Assembly: GCF_032854445.1 (NCBI RefSeq)
Contig: NW_027017953.1
Coordinates: 372,501-436,500, forward strand
From: Liolophura sinensis
Lineage: Eukaryota > Mollusca > Polyplacophora > Chitonida > Chitonidae
Reading direction: 5' to 3'
DNA: 64,000 nucleotides
Shown here: positions 26,201-63,879 of the stretch, one piece after another
How positions within the stretch are numbered: position 1 is the first letter of the stretch
Layout: each line of letters begins with the position of its first letter
Made by a program: the position numbers and the translations under genes
The notes under the pieces: model-generated
What the model was told of the DNA's origin: nothing
Seen by the model: only the letters and a program-made list of their open reading frames with translations
Databases searched by the model: none

Positions 26201-26434
26201 TTGATCTTAATACTACAATTTACTTATTAAAACAATCTTTTCATTTCTGGCATTAAGGCATTACTTATAATTGATAAACAGAAAGTGTTTTTCAGCTTAA
26301 TGACAAGAGATTTTGTTTATTGCTGAATTGAGTTGAAATTCATTTGGAAACTAGATGTATTTGTTTGCAGAAGTTTTTGTTCATATTCAGACTTCAAACT
26401 CGCTGAATGACCTGGATTGAACTTGTTGAAGGCC
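23234..26434. mobile_element. Giant inverted repeat (foldback-type element) around a minisatellite
   Basis: The left arm 23234 to about 23980 and right arm about 25670 to 26434 are reverse complements. The outer ends read GGCCTTCAACAAGTTCAATC and its complement. Over the outer 560 bp I see only about five differences. Inner parts of the arms are short tandem repeats (CACTCAAGACTTTAGGTGAA) in opposite orientation. Between them are the 23-bp array and about 200 bp of unique sequence. No transposase frame and no clear target-site duplication are seen. It could be a non-autonomous foldback transposon or a locus-specific palindrome. Confidence 0.88.
23988..25466. repeat. 23-bp minisatellite in the loop of the inverted repeat, about 64 copies
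   Basis: The unit is GGTTAGTGTTCCTGTGAAAA plus TAC, with frequent TGCAAATAC and ACAGGTAGTG variants. Copies become more uniform toward the right end. Confidence 0.95.
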
Positions 26435-27286
26435 ACAGAAGGAAATTTGGGATCATGTATGAGCTGAAGTAATAAGACTTTCATAGTAAGCGACCTGGCA
26501 GAAGTGAACACCCATTGGCTAACAATAAAGATAAGCTTGTGTTTAGAGAGTAGAGCAAAGTGCTTGTGTTGTGAGGGGCAGCATGTGTCAAGGAGTAAAC
26601 ACTTGAGATGTAAGCAGATGTGTTTTAGTGGCTGGGAGATGCTGGATGGGCCAAAATGTCATGAGAAAGGAAACAGTGGAAACTGCTGCTGTAAATTAGG
26701 AGTTTAGTGCCCTGTGGGCTCAGAGCCTGCTAATATCCACACAGTCACAATTTCAAATCCTGACCCAGGCATTTTTGTTGTGACAACTCTGCTCATAGTT
26801 TACTGGTGGCTGACAGATAAGTGTCTTACCAGCATTTCTTAAGAACAAAATATATTTTGTCCATGGGTTTAGTCGGTAGCAGGATTTGTTAGAAGGTACC
26901 AGCCAGTAGAGATGATTGACTTTATACAGTGTATGTGATAGTTGATGTATGTGTATTATAAGATGACGTGAGAAGATAGATCAACAGAGTGGATGGTTTG
27001 GGTGTATGTTACAACCAGTACAAGTATCATGGTCCTGTTTATGGGAAGGAGCAAGTTGCAGGTCCGGAGTGTTTTGGCAATTTGTTCTGGGTGGAAGTTT
27101 ATGCTATGTATATGTAAGCGTGCCTTTATCATAAGCTATTACAAACAGTACAGATCTACCCATATAGGTTGTAAGCTCTCTTGCCATTCATAGAAATCCT
27201 GCAGGACTGCGTGTCTCCATTTCATGAAACTATAGACAGCAGAGTAACCATAAATGGTGAATTCTCATTTATCCTCTGTACATGGA
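26435..27286. other. Unique non-coding sequence
   Basis: No exon is recognised; open frames up to 67 codons resemble nothing known to me. Confidence 0.4.
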
Positions 27287-27668
27287 AAAAGCCATGCTAT
27301 AATCAAAGCGATGTTATACTCAAAGCGATGCTATACTCAAAGCCATGTTATACTCAAAGCCATGTTATACTCAAAGCCATGTTATACTCAAAGAGATGTT
27401 ATACTCAAAGCGAGGCTATACTCAAAGCCATGTTATACTCAAAGCCATGTTATACTCAAAGAGATGTTATACTCAAAGCCATGCTATACTCAAAGCCATG
27501 CTATACTCAAAGCCATGTTATACTCAAAGCCATGTTATACTCAAAGCCATGTTATACTCAAAGCGATGCTATACTCAAAGCGATGTTATACTCAAAGCCA
27601 TGTTATACTCAAAGCCATGTTATACTCAAAGCGATGCTATACTCAAAGCGATGCTATACCCAAAGCAA
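27287..27668. repeat. 17-bp minisatellite, about 22 copies
   Basis: The unit is ATGTTATACTCAAAGCC. As 17 is not divisible by 3 and the unit has no stop in any frame, all three plus frames stay open with the same 17-residue peptide period. Confidence 0.95.
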
Positions 27669-28361
27669 AGCGAACTGCATATATGGTGTAAAGTAACCTC
27701 AAATTTGAGCATGACAAAGTTGCACATTTGACCTGATTCTGAGATTCTGCTGATCTTAGACAAGTATTTATAGCTGTGTTTGCAAGGTACGATGATATCC
27801 TAGTCATCCAAATTTCAGCTTCAAAAGTAAATTTGTATGACATTTGTTTGTCTCTAAAAATGCACTTTTTGAGGCAAAATATTATGTCATTTATGATATG
27901 GGTTGTGTTCTTGAGCATGGAGTGACTTTCTTTGGAATACCTAGACGTGCAAATCACAGGCTGAAATCTTTACATGGCCATGAAGAGTTCCCCACCAGTC
28001 TAGATCCCCCACACAGCATACAGACTGGAAGCATGAAGACGTCTGCTTTGTTCTGCACCATAAATATTTGACTAAGTAAACATTTCTGTTATTGCATTTT
28101 AAAGGGTTGTAATCTGGAGAGATGTCAGTTTACCTGGAATGTCAGTAGAACCAGTTTGATGTGCATGCTGAGTTATTATGTCTGGCACTATTGTCAGGAT
28201 CTGGGCCAAGGAAGTCAGGGCAACCTCTGCCTGTTACTGTCACCTGATTGTCAGCCTGCAGACACACTCAGTCTTTATTCTGAGTCCCTCTGTATAGTAA
28301 CAGGACCAAGTCCCACAGGCAACATTGGGACCAACTGTCAGATTTCTAACTGTCAGTTGTG

Positions 28362-28950
28362 GGTTTGTTTATGTGTTTGTTCTCATGGATTGACCTCTGT
28401 GATATGCCGTAATCCAGTGTTTGTTCTCATGGATTGACCTCTGTGATATGCTGTAATCCTGTGTTTGTTCTCATGGATTGACCTCTGTGATATTCCATAA
28501 TCCTGTGTTTGTTCTCATGGATTGACCTCTGTGATATGCCGTAATCTTGTGTTTATTCTCATGGATTGACCTCTGTGATATGCCGTAATCCTGTGTTTGT
28601 TCTCATGGATTGACCTCTGTGATATGCCGTAATCCTGTGTTTGTTCTCATAGATTGACCTCTGTGATATGCCGTAATCTTGTGTTTGTTCTCATGGATTG
28701 ACCTCTGTGATATGCTGTAATCCTGTGTTTGTTCTCATGGATTGACCTCTGTGATATTCCATAATCCTGTGTTTGTTCTCATGGATTGACCTCTGTGATA
28801 TGCCGTAATCCTGTGTTTGTTCTCATGGATTGACCTCTGTGATATGCCGTAATCCTGTGTTTGTTCTCATGGATTGACCTCTGTGATATTCCGTAATCCT
28901 GTGTTTGTTCTCATGGATTGACCTCTGTGATATGCCGTAATCCTGTGTTG
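28362..28950. repeat. 44-bp minisatellite, about 13 copies
   Basis: The unit is about TGTGTTTGTTCTCATGGATT, GACCTCTGTGATATGCCGTA and ATCC. It abuts the next, unrelated array. Confidence 0.94.
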
Positions 28951-28967
28951 ATGCTGATCTCCAATCA

Positions 28968-29660
28968 CAAGAGACAGCTGAGGACATTTCCTGTAGACAC
29001 AAACAAGGTGTCCAAGAGAAAGCTGTGGACATTTCCTGTATAGACACAAACAAGGTGTCCAAGAGAAAGATGAGGACATTTCCTGTAGACACAAACAAGG
29101 TGTCCAAGAGAAAGCTGTGGACATCTCCTGTATAGACACAAACAAGGTGTCCAAGAGAAAGCTGTGGACATCTCCTGTATAGACACAAACAAGGTGTCCA
29201 AGAGAAAGATGAGGACATTTCCTGTAGACACAAACAAGGTGTCCAAGAGAAAGATGAGGACATTTCCTGTAGACACAAACAAGGTGTCCAAGAGAAAGAT
29301 GAGGACATTTCCTGTAGACACAAACAAGGTGTCCAAGAGAAAGATGAGGACATTTCCTGTAGACACAAACAAGGTGTCCAAGAGAAAGATGAGGACATTT
29401 CCTGTAGACACAAACAAGGTGTCCAAGAGAAAGATGAGGACATTTCCTGTATAGACACAAACAAGGTGTCCAAGAGAAAGATGAGGACATTTCCTGTATA
29501 GACACAAACAAGGTGTCCAAGAGAAAGATGAGGACATTTCCTGTAGACACAAACAAGGTGTCCAAGAGAAAGATGAGGACATTTCCTGTAGACACAAACA
29601 AGGTGTCCAAGAGAAAGATGAGGACATTTCCTGTAGACACAAACAAGGTGTCCAAGTGCC
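28968..29660. repeat. 45-bp minisatellite, about 15 copies
   Basis: The unit is about GACACAAACAAGGTGTCCAA, GAGAAAGATGAGGACATTTC and CTGTA. Some copies have a 3-bp TAG insertion. Being a multiple of 3 it yields open frames of 216-262 codons on the minus strand and DTNKVSKRKMRTFPV peptides on the plus strand. Confidence 0.95.
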
Positions 29661-29814
29661 TTGCATCAGGTCATACTTCCATTTGGACCAGGACCAGATA
29701 AACCAAATATTTGCTTCTTCATTTATAGACATAATAGGTCATTATAAGTAATATGGGCAGAAAAACTGATGTTGTATAACATCTTTGTGGTATTGGATGA
29801 TATCTTGAAACTCC

Positions 29815-30196
29815 TCTGTAATGCACCAGCTCTGTAATGCAACAACTCTGTAATTCACCAACTCTGTAATGCACCAGCTCTGTAATGCAACAACTTTGTA
29901 ATGCACCAACTCTGTAATGCACCAACTCTGTAATGCAACAGCTATGTAATGCAACAACTCTGTAATGCACCAACCCTGTAATGTACCAGCTGTGTAATTC
30001 ACCAACTCTGTAATGTACCAGCTCTGCAATGTACCAGCTGTGTAATTCACCAATTCTGTAATGTACCAGCTGTGTAATTCACCAATTCTGTAATGTACCA
30101 GCTCTGTAATTCACCAACTCTGTAATGTACCAGCCCTATAATGCACCAGCCCTGTAATGTACCAGCTGTGTAATTCACCAACTCTGTAATGCACCA
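29815..30196. repeat. 16-bp minisatellite, about 24 copies
   Basis: The unit is CAACTCTGTAATGCAC with GTACCAGC and ATTCACC variants. Confidence 0.94.
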
Positions 30197-30503
30197 GATT
30201 AGGAATCATTAACACTGATAAAATGTCCCAAGAATTTATCAGGGGGTCCTTGCAGAAATGGCTGCTCTCAACCCTGCAGATAAGCATTTGCCCAATGAGG
30301 TGGAAACTTCAAATCCAGGTCTTGCTGGCTCGACCTCAGTATGAAGTCAGGGATTGCAATAAAAACAACACATCTGGCTGCTTGAGGAGATAAAAAAAAT
30401 GAATTCTGTCAGCTTACTGAATTCTGTTTTGTGATCTTTCAGTTTTCAGAGGTGCAGATATGATTCTGTATTTGTATATCTGTTTTTCTGTTTTCACTTG
30501 CAG

Positions 30504-55639
<25,136 letters not shown>

Positions 55640-57340
55640 AGAACACCAGTCCATGATGAAGTTGTTTTACATGTATGCTAGTGTTGGTAACACCTTCAGC
55701 ATTACATGTATGGAAATTTCTGCAATGGGGCTGTTATGTTAGTGGGTATAGTGTGTCCAAAACTACCTTAGCAATAAACGACCCGGTCACATTGTACATG
55801 TGCCACAGGCATAGTACTCCCACATCTGTAGTGTGTGTAGATAATGTAGTCAGGGTGAATATCAATAAGAACAAAAGCTGAAAGTGCTAGGAAAAATGGT
55901 GATTGAGTGAAATGTCCAGATCTGTGGAAACCATTGACCATCTGAGGTTGAGAGGCTCTGTTACACAGGATACAACAATACAGAAAGCTGAAACACAAGT
56001 ATTCACACCTCACTGGTTTGGTGAAGATGGGGAAAGTCTCCAGGGTGATGGACACAGAGGACTGTGTTGAATGTGTCTGGCATCAGATGCTATCAGGGTA
56101 TGTCTTCATTTAACGGCTTGTCTCCAAATGTGATTATATGTATGGTGTGTCATAACTGCTGCCATTACTGCACAATTGGTGAGGAAACAACTGTACATAA
56201 TGCGACTGAGAAAAGATTGTCTATATCCATCGTGTGGTCATGAAGAATCTGTGTAAAAGGAGAATGGTTTAAAGATAAGTGATTGTGAAATCCTTTGTTC
56301 CTGTAACCCTCCAGCATACTTCTAGGTGTGTATATTTTGTCAGTTTGTTAATGCTGTGGACGGGTATACATCTGGGTGTTGAGAGCCCTCTACATCTGTA
56401 CATGTTCAGGTAAAAATGTCGAATGGACAGCAGATTTTTCTAGTAATGTTGTAATGTGACTGAAGAGTTGTACCTACCACACAACATTGTCTCTGTATAC
56501 ATAAAATAAAATTCTGTTGTTTTTTGGGAGGGAGGGGAAGGAGGAGTGTCCGTAAATTGTTAGTTGAGCAGGAATATCTATATGTACATTGTATAACAGT
56601 GAATTTCTCTGTCCATAGCTCATGCAAACTATATGCATACTGTCAATATAGGCAAAAGGCCTGGGAACTGCCATGAAATGTGAATAACACGAGTTTAAAA
56701 CTCATACACATTTTTTGTACAGAGAGGCATAGTGATATGTGCTTTGTAATCGGAATGGTCGTCATTTTAATGCAGTCTCTGATATATCAGTTTTTCCTGT
56801 TAAATGTGATATCAGTTCATGCTTGAGAGGGGACACAACTCTGAGTGTATTACACAAGTCCTGGCTGGAAGTCCACAGTTCTCGTTCAGTCGTATTGGTA
56901 CAAGCCTGGATAAAGTCTGAACTGTTTTGTATAAAATATCCATGATCAACCTCTAGACAAAGATGATGTCTAAACATACTTCATTTTATTATTATTGTTT
57001 TCATGTGAGGCACTGTTTATACTGTTTGTTATATGAGCTCTTTTAATAAGTTGGTATTTGAGAAGCCGACATACGATATTTGGGGCTGGCATGTGGTATT
57101 TGAGAAGCGGGCATGTGGTGTTTGAGACTGACATGTGGTGTTTGAGGCTGGCATGTGGTATTTGAGAAGCTGGCATGTGGTGTTTGAGGCTAGCATGTGG
57201 TGTTAGCTATTTGCTATTCTTACATGTACTTGAGATGTAATGCAGTAAAGCTGCTGCTATGTCATTGTGTCACCATTGTTTCCATGGAAATGGCAATTTT
57301 TTAAATCTGTTTAATCTGTTAATCTGAGCATTAAAGATGA
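55640..57340 (+). other. ARFGEF 3' UTR and downstream flank
   Basis: The TGA at 55637-55639 follows DME. AATAAA signals occur at about 55772 and at 56505-56510; the second is the better candidate for a full 3' UTR. The first 75 bases hold a degenerate duplicate of the last coding bases (see findings). A short repeat of about 28 bp (GGCATGTGGTGTTTGAG) recurs at 57060-57205. No coding sequence was recognised. Confidence 0.5.
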
Positions 57341-57684
57341 TTCCATTATAAGCTCTTAACCAGGTAAACATGTTGCTCTATATTCTACATGCATACTTCA
57401 GCTGGTGGAGAAGAGCTAGTAATAGGTATAAAAAGCTTTGTTGATGCATTTACATGTGTCAGTTAGCACCTCATACACATACCATTTTTTCAAAAAAAGC
57501 AGAAGTAGAATACCAGTATGCAGGTGGGAGTACTGTACTGACTCCCTACATTTGTACTGTATTGGCACTTGGTGTTGTGGTGTGAACTTTGTATTAGAGC
57601 TATAGCGTCACATGTTTGTGATTTTTTCTGGGCATTGTCACAGAAGTTACCTGTTTCCATCCATCCTCACATGCATACCCCTGA

Positions 57685-57875
57685 CTAAACTAACATGGGG
57701 GTCCCTGCTTTATGGGAGAGAACATTGGCTACATCTGTGTGAGTTTCTACATGGGAAGGTCTGCCAGTAACCTGTGGAAGGTCGTAGCTCTGTTTGGTTT
57801 CCTCCCACCATAATGCTGACCCCTGTCGTATAAATGAAATATTCCTGAGTACAGCGTATAGCAGCAATCAAATAA
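57685..57875 (+). mobile_element. tRNA-derived SINE, 5' degenerate
   Basis: Body GGGAAGGTCTGCCAGTAACC; tail CATAATGCTGACCCCTGTCG, TATAAATGAAATATTCCTGA and CAATCAAATAAAT. Same family as at 3808. Confidence 0.78.
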
Positions 57876-58214
57876 ATCTGTATGAGTTTCATATCATTGA
57901 CATTCTTCACATTTAAATGTATGGTATTCTTATTTATGAGGCAGACAATGTGACTTCCTGTTATTGATGCTCTGGCATCATTTTGTGATCCTTTATTCCA
58001 AATGATTTGTATATATTTGGGGAAGAGCATATGTGAACATATGTGAATGTAGAGACTGCGTATGGCTAATGTTTGGCTGGTAAAACTGGTGAAGTCTGAC
58101 TGTGTATGTACAGCTCTGTGTTTTTACTCTTTTTACTGTCACATGTACAACTGCTAACTGTTATACTGATGTGTACATATCTCTGTATATACATCTCTAT
58201 ACATATACATTTAT

Positions 58215-59705
58215 ATACACATGCATCCTGGATGAGCCTGATCAGGTGTAAATGTGGTCAAATCCTGTATACACATGCATCCCGGATGAGCCTGATCAGG
58301 TGTAAATGTTGTCAAATCTTGTATACGGATGAGCCTGATCAGTTGTGAATGTGGTCAAATCCTGTATACACATGCATCCCGATGAGCCTGATTAGGTGTA
58401 AATGTGGTCAAATCCTGTATACACATGCATCCTGGATGAGCCTGATCAGGTGTAAATGTTGTCAAATCTTGTATGCGGATGCATCCCGATGAGCCTGATC
58501 AGGTGTAAATGTGGTCAGATCCTGTATACACATGCATCCCGGATGAGCCTGATCAGGTGTAAATGTGGTCAGATCCTGTATACACATGCATCCCGGATGA
58601 GCCTGATCAGGTGTAAATGTGGTCAGATCCTGTATACACATGCATCCTGATGAGCCTGATCAGGTGTAAATGTGGTCATATCCTGTATACACATGCATCC
58701 CGGATGAGCCTGATCAGGTGTAAATGCGGTCATATCCTGTATACACATGCATCCCGGATGAGCCTGATCAGGTGTAAATGTTGTCAAATCTTGTATGCGG
58801 ATGCATCCCGATGAGCCTGATCAGGTGTAAATGTGGTCAGATCCTGTATACACATGCATCCTGATGAGCCTGATCAGGTGTAAATGTGGTCAAATCCTGT
58901 ATACACATGCATCCCGGATGAGCCTGATCAGGTGTAAATGTGGTCAGATCCTGTATACACATGCATCCCGGATGAGCCTGATCAGGTGTAAATGTGGTCA
59001 GATCCTGTATACACATGCATCCTGATGAGCCTGATCAGGTGTAAATGTGGTCAGATCCTGTATACACATGCATCCCGGATGAGCCTGATCAGGTGTAAAT
59101 GTGGTCAGATCCTGTATACACATGCATCCCGGATGAGCCTGATCAGGTGTAAATGTGGTCAAATCCTGTATACACATGCATCCCAATGAGCCTGATCAGG
59201 TGTAAATGTGGTCAGATCCTGTATACACATGCATCCCGATGAGCCTGATCAGGTGTAAATGTGGTCAGATCCTGTATACACATGCTTCCCGGATGAGCCT
59301 GATCAGGTGTAAATGTGGTCAGATCCTGTATACACATGCATCCCGGATGAGCCTGATCAGGTGTAAATGTGGTCAAATCCTGTATACACATGCATCCCAA
59401 TGAGCCTGATCAGGTGTAAATGTGGTCAGATCCTGTATACACATGCATCCCAATGAGCCTGATCAGGTGTAAATGTGGTCAGATCCTGTATACACATGCA
59501 TCCCAATGAGCCTGATCAGGTGTAAATGCGGTCAGATCCTGTATACACATGCATCCCAATGAGCCTGATCAGGTGTAAATGTGGTCAGATCCTGTACACA
59601 CATGCATCCCGGATGAGCCTGATCAGGTGTAAATGTGGTCAAATCCTGTATACACATGCATCCCAATGAGCCTGATCAGGTGTAAATGTGGTCAAATCCT
59701 GTATA
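58215..59705. repeat. 54-bp satellite with CCTGATCAGG palindrome, about 28 copies
   Basis: The unit is ATCCTGTATACACATGCATC, CCGGATGAGCCTGATCAGGT and GTAAATGTGGTCAG; some copies are 53 bp (CCCGATGAG, CCCAATGAG). Each unit has a perfect 10-bp palindrome. The 18-residue peptide periods are artefacts. Confidence 0.96.
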
Positions 59706-61244
59706 TAATCAGATGAATAATAAGAATATGCATATGAACGTAGTGGTGTCCTGAATGTTTGCTAATTGTTTTATACCATCATGTGTGTCTAGTGTTTTCT
59801 TCTCTTCCTCTATATTTTCTCTTTTGTGCTGTATATATTGGGTCAACAATTATTTTTGCTTAGGTGTCGACTTCATTTTGTCTTTCTCACAGTAGGTCTC
59901 CTTTTCTTCCCTACTCTGAAGTACCAAGTTTTGAAGTTATCATATTATCTTTCTCCTGTTACATGTGTAGCCCAATTTAAAAAAATGGATTCCACAAAAG
60001 CCACTGTAGCTGAAGGCACATGTGCTTGAGGGCTACAATTAAGTTTAACATGCAGGTACGATTTATCTGTTTTGTGATATTGCCCTTACGTATGCATCAG
60101 ATCAGTAACACTAAATGCTTGTCCCCCCAGCAATTAGGAGCTGGCTTCATGAAATAAGTTACCAACTGACTCATTTTCCATCCAAAACGTTAATGCCGAA
60201 GAACCAGGATAAACTTCTTATTGTCTCCAGAACAGTGGTTTTAAAAAGCTGTTAGAATTAATGAAAGCATTGTGGTGATATGGATATGGTAATGTGGGAG
60301 AGGACTCGGTACAGAATTGTACACCTGTGCCCATGTCCATGTATTTTATGCAGCTCAAAGGGTTTTAATTACTATAAGTGAGAGAGATTTTTGTTGTACT
60401 GATACTAATACTTGAATAATGCTTCAGAGTGAAAATTGCCAAATTCTATGTAGGCATGGCCAGCAGTATTTGTGCAGGACAATGGTCTGTGTTACCTGTA
60501 TATGTAGAGATTCAGGACTTACCTGTGTTTGGTCAGGGTAAGAGTGAAGTGGTTGGTATTTACGTACTTCTGGGTAGAAGTAGGTTATTATCAACCACGT
60601 AATATATATCAACTGGGGTTAACATAGGTGACAAAATTCACTCTTCAGGACAAAGTGTTCACTGAGAGGGTCCACGTAATATAGTATGGGGATGGTGAAA
60701 GCTCTTGTTACAGAGTGCCATGAGAAGACAAGTCATCAACCACAAATACTTACATCAGATAGTTTCTTTGAAATGTTATCATTTTGACATTAGCTATGGA
60801 CATCGACATACCTGTAGCGAGAGTACAAAGGCTGAGCTTCAGGCATTTTGGTCTTTATGTTACACTGATGGTGTTCCCACTAAAACTGCCCAGTTCATTG
60901 CAAGCGCCAACTGGACACCCGTCAAACACCGATACTTACCAGTAGAGTATTAGACAAGAACCATAGCTATAACTATACTCCATACCTTTTCTGCTGTCTG
61001 CCACTGTTGTGCGGGATTTTATAAGTGTTATTGTTCATTTTATGCTGTTTCTGTGAGTTATTGTTTGTCCTATCCATAAGCCTAGCTGTATATTTTCATA
61101 TCCATGTGCTAGTGGTTAATTTATGCATGTCCATATTTCTGTGGAGGAAGTCCGCGTTGTCTGCACTAGGGCTGTACATGTATGTTACTTTTCTCCCGTC
61201 TTATGATAAAACGGTGAAAGGAAGTGACAGAATCAATGTTAATT
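59706..61244. other. Non-coding or unrecognised sequence
   Basis: Open frames of 67 codons (59826-60029) and 82 codons (60705-60953) are not recognised. No splice-supported gene is seen. Confidence 0.4.
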
Positions 61245-62106
61245 GATATACTTGTGTACCAATGTACCGTCCACAGTGAAAGTGATACACTTGTGTATAC
61301 CATCCACGGTGATATTGATACACTTGTGTATACCATCCACAGTGAAATTGATACACATATGTATACCATCCACGGTGAGGTTGATACACTAGTGTATACC
61401 ATCCACGGTGAAATCGATACACATGTATACCATCCATGGGGAAATCGATACACATGTGTATACCATCCACACTGAAATTGATACACTTGTGTATACCATC
61501 CACGGTGAAATTGATACACTTGTGTATACCATCCACGGTGAGGTTGATACACTCGTGTATACCATCCACACTGAAATTGATACACATGTGTATACCATCC
61601 ATGGTGAAATCGATACACATGTGTATAACATCCATGGTGAAGTTGATACACTTGTGTATACCATCCACGGTGAAATTGATACACTTGTGTATACCATCCA
61701 CGGTGAGGTTGATACACTCGTGTATACCATCCACGGTGAAATTGATACACATGTGTATACCATCCATGGTGAAATTGATACACATGTGTATAACATCCAC
61801 GGTGAAGTTGATACACTTGTGTATACCATCCACGGTGAAATTGATACACTTGTGTATACCATCCATGGTGAGGTTGATACACTCGTGTATACCATCCACA
61901 GTGAAATTGATACACATGTGTATACCATCCATGGTGAAATTGATACACATGTGTATAACATCCACGGTGAAGTTGATACACTAGTGTATACCATCCACGG
62001 TGAAATTGATACACTTGTGTATACCATCCACGGTGAGGTTGATACACTTGTGTATACCATCCACGGTGAGGTTGATACACTTGTGTATACCATCCACGGT
62101 GAAATA
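61245..62106. repeat. 33-bp minisatellite with ATACACATGTGTAT palindrome, about 26 copies
   Basis: The unit is ATCCACGGTGAAATTGATAC plus ACTTGTGTATACC. Copies with ACACATGTGT contain a perfect 14-bp palindrome. Multiple of 3: open on both strands (264 plus, 364 minus codons), not genes. Confidence 0.96.
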
Positions 62107-62404
62107 ATACAGTCCGATTCCTTCCTGCTAGGAAAACAGAACAGCGCCGTAAGTTTAACCATACATGGCCACAGCTCTCTGCGTCTAGCTGATGTTCCAT
62201 GAGTGGATGCTGTGTTCGTGACAGCTTTCCACGTGTAGCTGGGAAACAGCATGCATACATAAAGTAGCGTTATCTCTGTACAGGATGAATCATTTCACAC
62301 AGCTCATTGCGGAGACACAGTTGTCTACTGTAAATAAAATTTGTATGGAAAGTCCGTCACAAGAAATAAAGCTATCATATATGTTTATATAACTGGATTT
62401 CGCG

Positions 62405-62625
62405 TTACTTTTTGGCTGAGGTTGTTAGCACGCAATAAACCAGGAGCATCTCACCAATGAGGTCGCTGTCAGTTCAAGTCCAGCTCATGCTAGCCTCCTC
62501 TGCAGCCGTACTTGGGAAGGTCTGCCAGCACCCTGTGGATGGTCATATATTTCCGCCGGGCTGCACGGTTTTTTATCCCACCATAATGCTGGGCAATGTA
62601 GGAATCAGTAAAATCAAATAACTAA
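62405..62625 (+). mobile_element. tRNA-derived SINE
   Basis: Head TGGCTGAGGTTGTTAGCACG, B box region GTCAGTTCAAGTCCAGCTCA, body GGGAAGGTCTGCCAGCACCC, tail CATAATGCTGGGCAATGTAG and AAATCAAATAACTA. Confidence 0.8.
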
Positions 62626-62639
62626 TTTTTCGGATTATT

Positions 62640-63606
62640 TCATAGCAGTTATTTGCGTGGAAAAACTACACAGACCCAATGACATATGTTTACCGCGATA
62701 TAAAGGGCTTTAGATGGTCAGGCTGCTGTTACTTGCATGGAAAAACTATACAGAGCCAATGACATATGTTTACCGCGATATCAAGGGCTTTAGATGGTCA
62801 GGCTACTGTTGGTTCCATGGGAAAACTGCCCTGAGCCAGTGGCATATGTTTACCGCGATGTCAAGGGCTTTAGAATGTCAGGCTGCTGTTACTTGCATGA
62901 GAAAACTGCCCTGAGCCAGAGGCATATGTTTACCGCGATATCAAGGGCTTTAGATGGTCAGGCTACTGTTGCTTGCATGGAAAAACTGCACAGAGCCAAT
63001 GACATATGTTTACCGCGATGTCAAGGATTTTAGATGGTCAGGCTGCTGTTACTTCCATAGGAAAACTGCCCTGCGCCAGTGGCATATGTTTACCGCGATA
63101 TCAAGGGCTTTAGATGGTCAGGCTGCTGTTACTTGCATAGGAAAACTGCCCTGAGCCAGAGGCATATGTTTACCGCGATGACAAGGGCTTTAGATGGTCA
63201 GGCTACTGTTACTTGCATGGAAAAACTACACAGAGCCAATGACATATGTTTACCGCGATGACAAGGGCTTTAGATGGTCAGGCTACTGTTACTTGCATGG
63301 AAAAACTACACAGAGCCAATGACATATGTTTACCGCGATATCAAGGATTTTAGATGGTCAGGCTACTGTTACTTCCATAGGAAAACTGCCCTGCGCCAAT
63401 GGCATATGTTTACCGCGATATCAAGGGCTTTAGATGGTCAGGCTGCTGTTACTTGCATGGAAAAACTACACAGAGCCAATGAAAATGTTTACCGCGATAT
63501 CAAGGGCTTTAGATGGTCAGGCCACTATTTCTTGCATAAGAAAACTGCACAGAGCCAATAGCATATGTTTACCGCGATATCAAGGGTTTTAGATGAACAG
63601 GCTACT
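62640..63606. repeat. 80-bp satellite, about 12 copies
   Basis: The unit is GGTCAGGCTGCTGTTACTTG, CATGGAAAAACTACACAGAG, CCAATGACATATGTTTACCG and CGATATCAAGGGCTTTAGAT. Copies alternate between ACTACACAGAGCC and ACTGCCCTGAGCC types. Confidence 0.95.
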
Positions 63607-63879
63607 GTTACTTGCCGTTTTCCAAGTTATCGCGGATTTAGAGGTAGAGCTATGCGATATTCTGAATAAACGCCCCGACTGCAGAAAATTGCTGGCTGGA
63701 CTCACGCTGAGGAAGAAAGTAGGCCTATAATAAGTCGTTGTGCGGAGAATTAGCTATATGGATTTATTTGCACTTTGAGCAAATATGACTTTGATGGCCG
63801 GGTTGTTCACCGTTTGCCGAGAGGTTATCAAATTTTTGGTACTTTCCACACTGATTCATCTTTTCTTATCTACTACCTC

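Noticed and set aside
27181-27731. 171-codon frame with AMLYSKPCYTQSHVILK repeats
   Set aside because: A 17-bp array, same peptide in every frame.
28823-29732. 216-262-codon minus-strand frames (SWTPCLCLQEMSSSF repeats)
   Set aside because: A 45-bp minisatellite; all three minus frames are open for the same reason.
61166-62260. 364-codon minus-strand frame and 264-codon plus-strand frame
   Set aside because: Both are readings of the 33-bp array; no recognisable domain in the unique ends.
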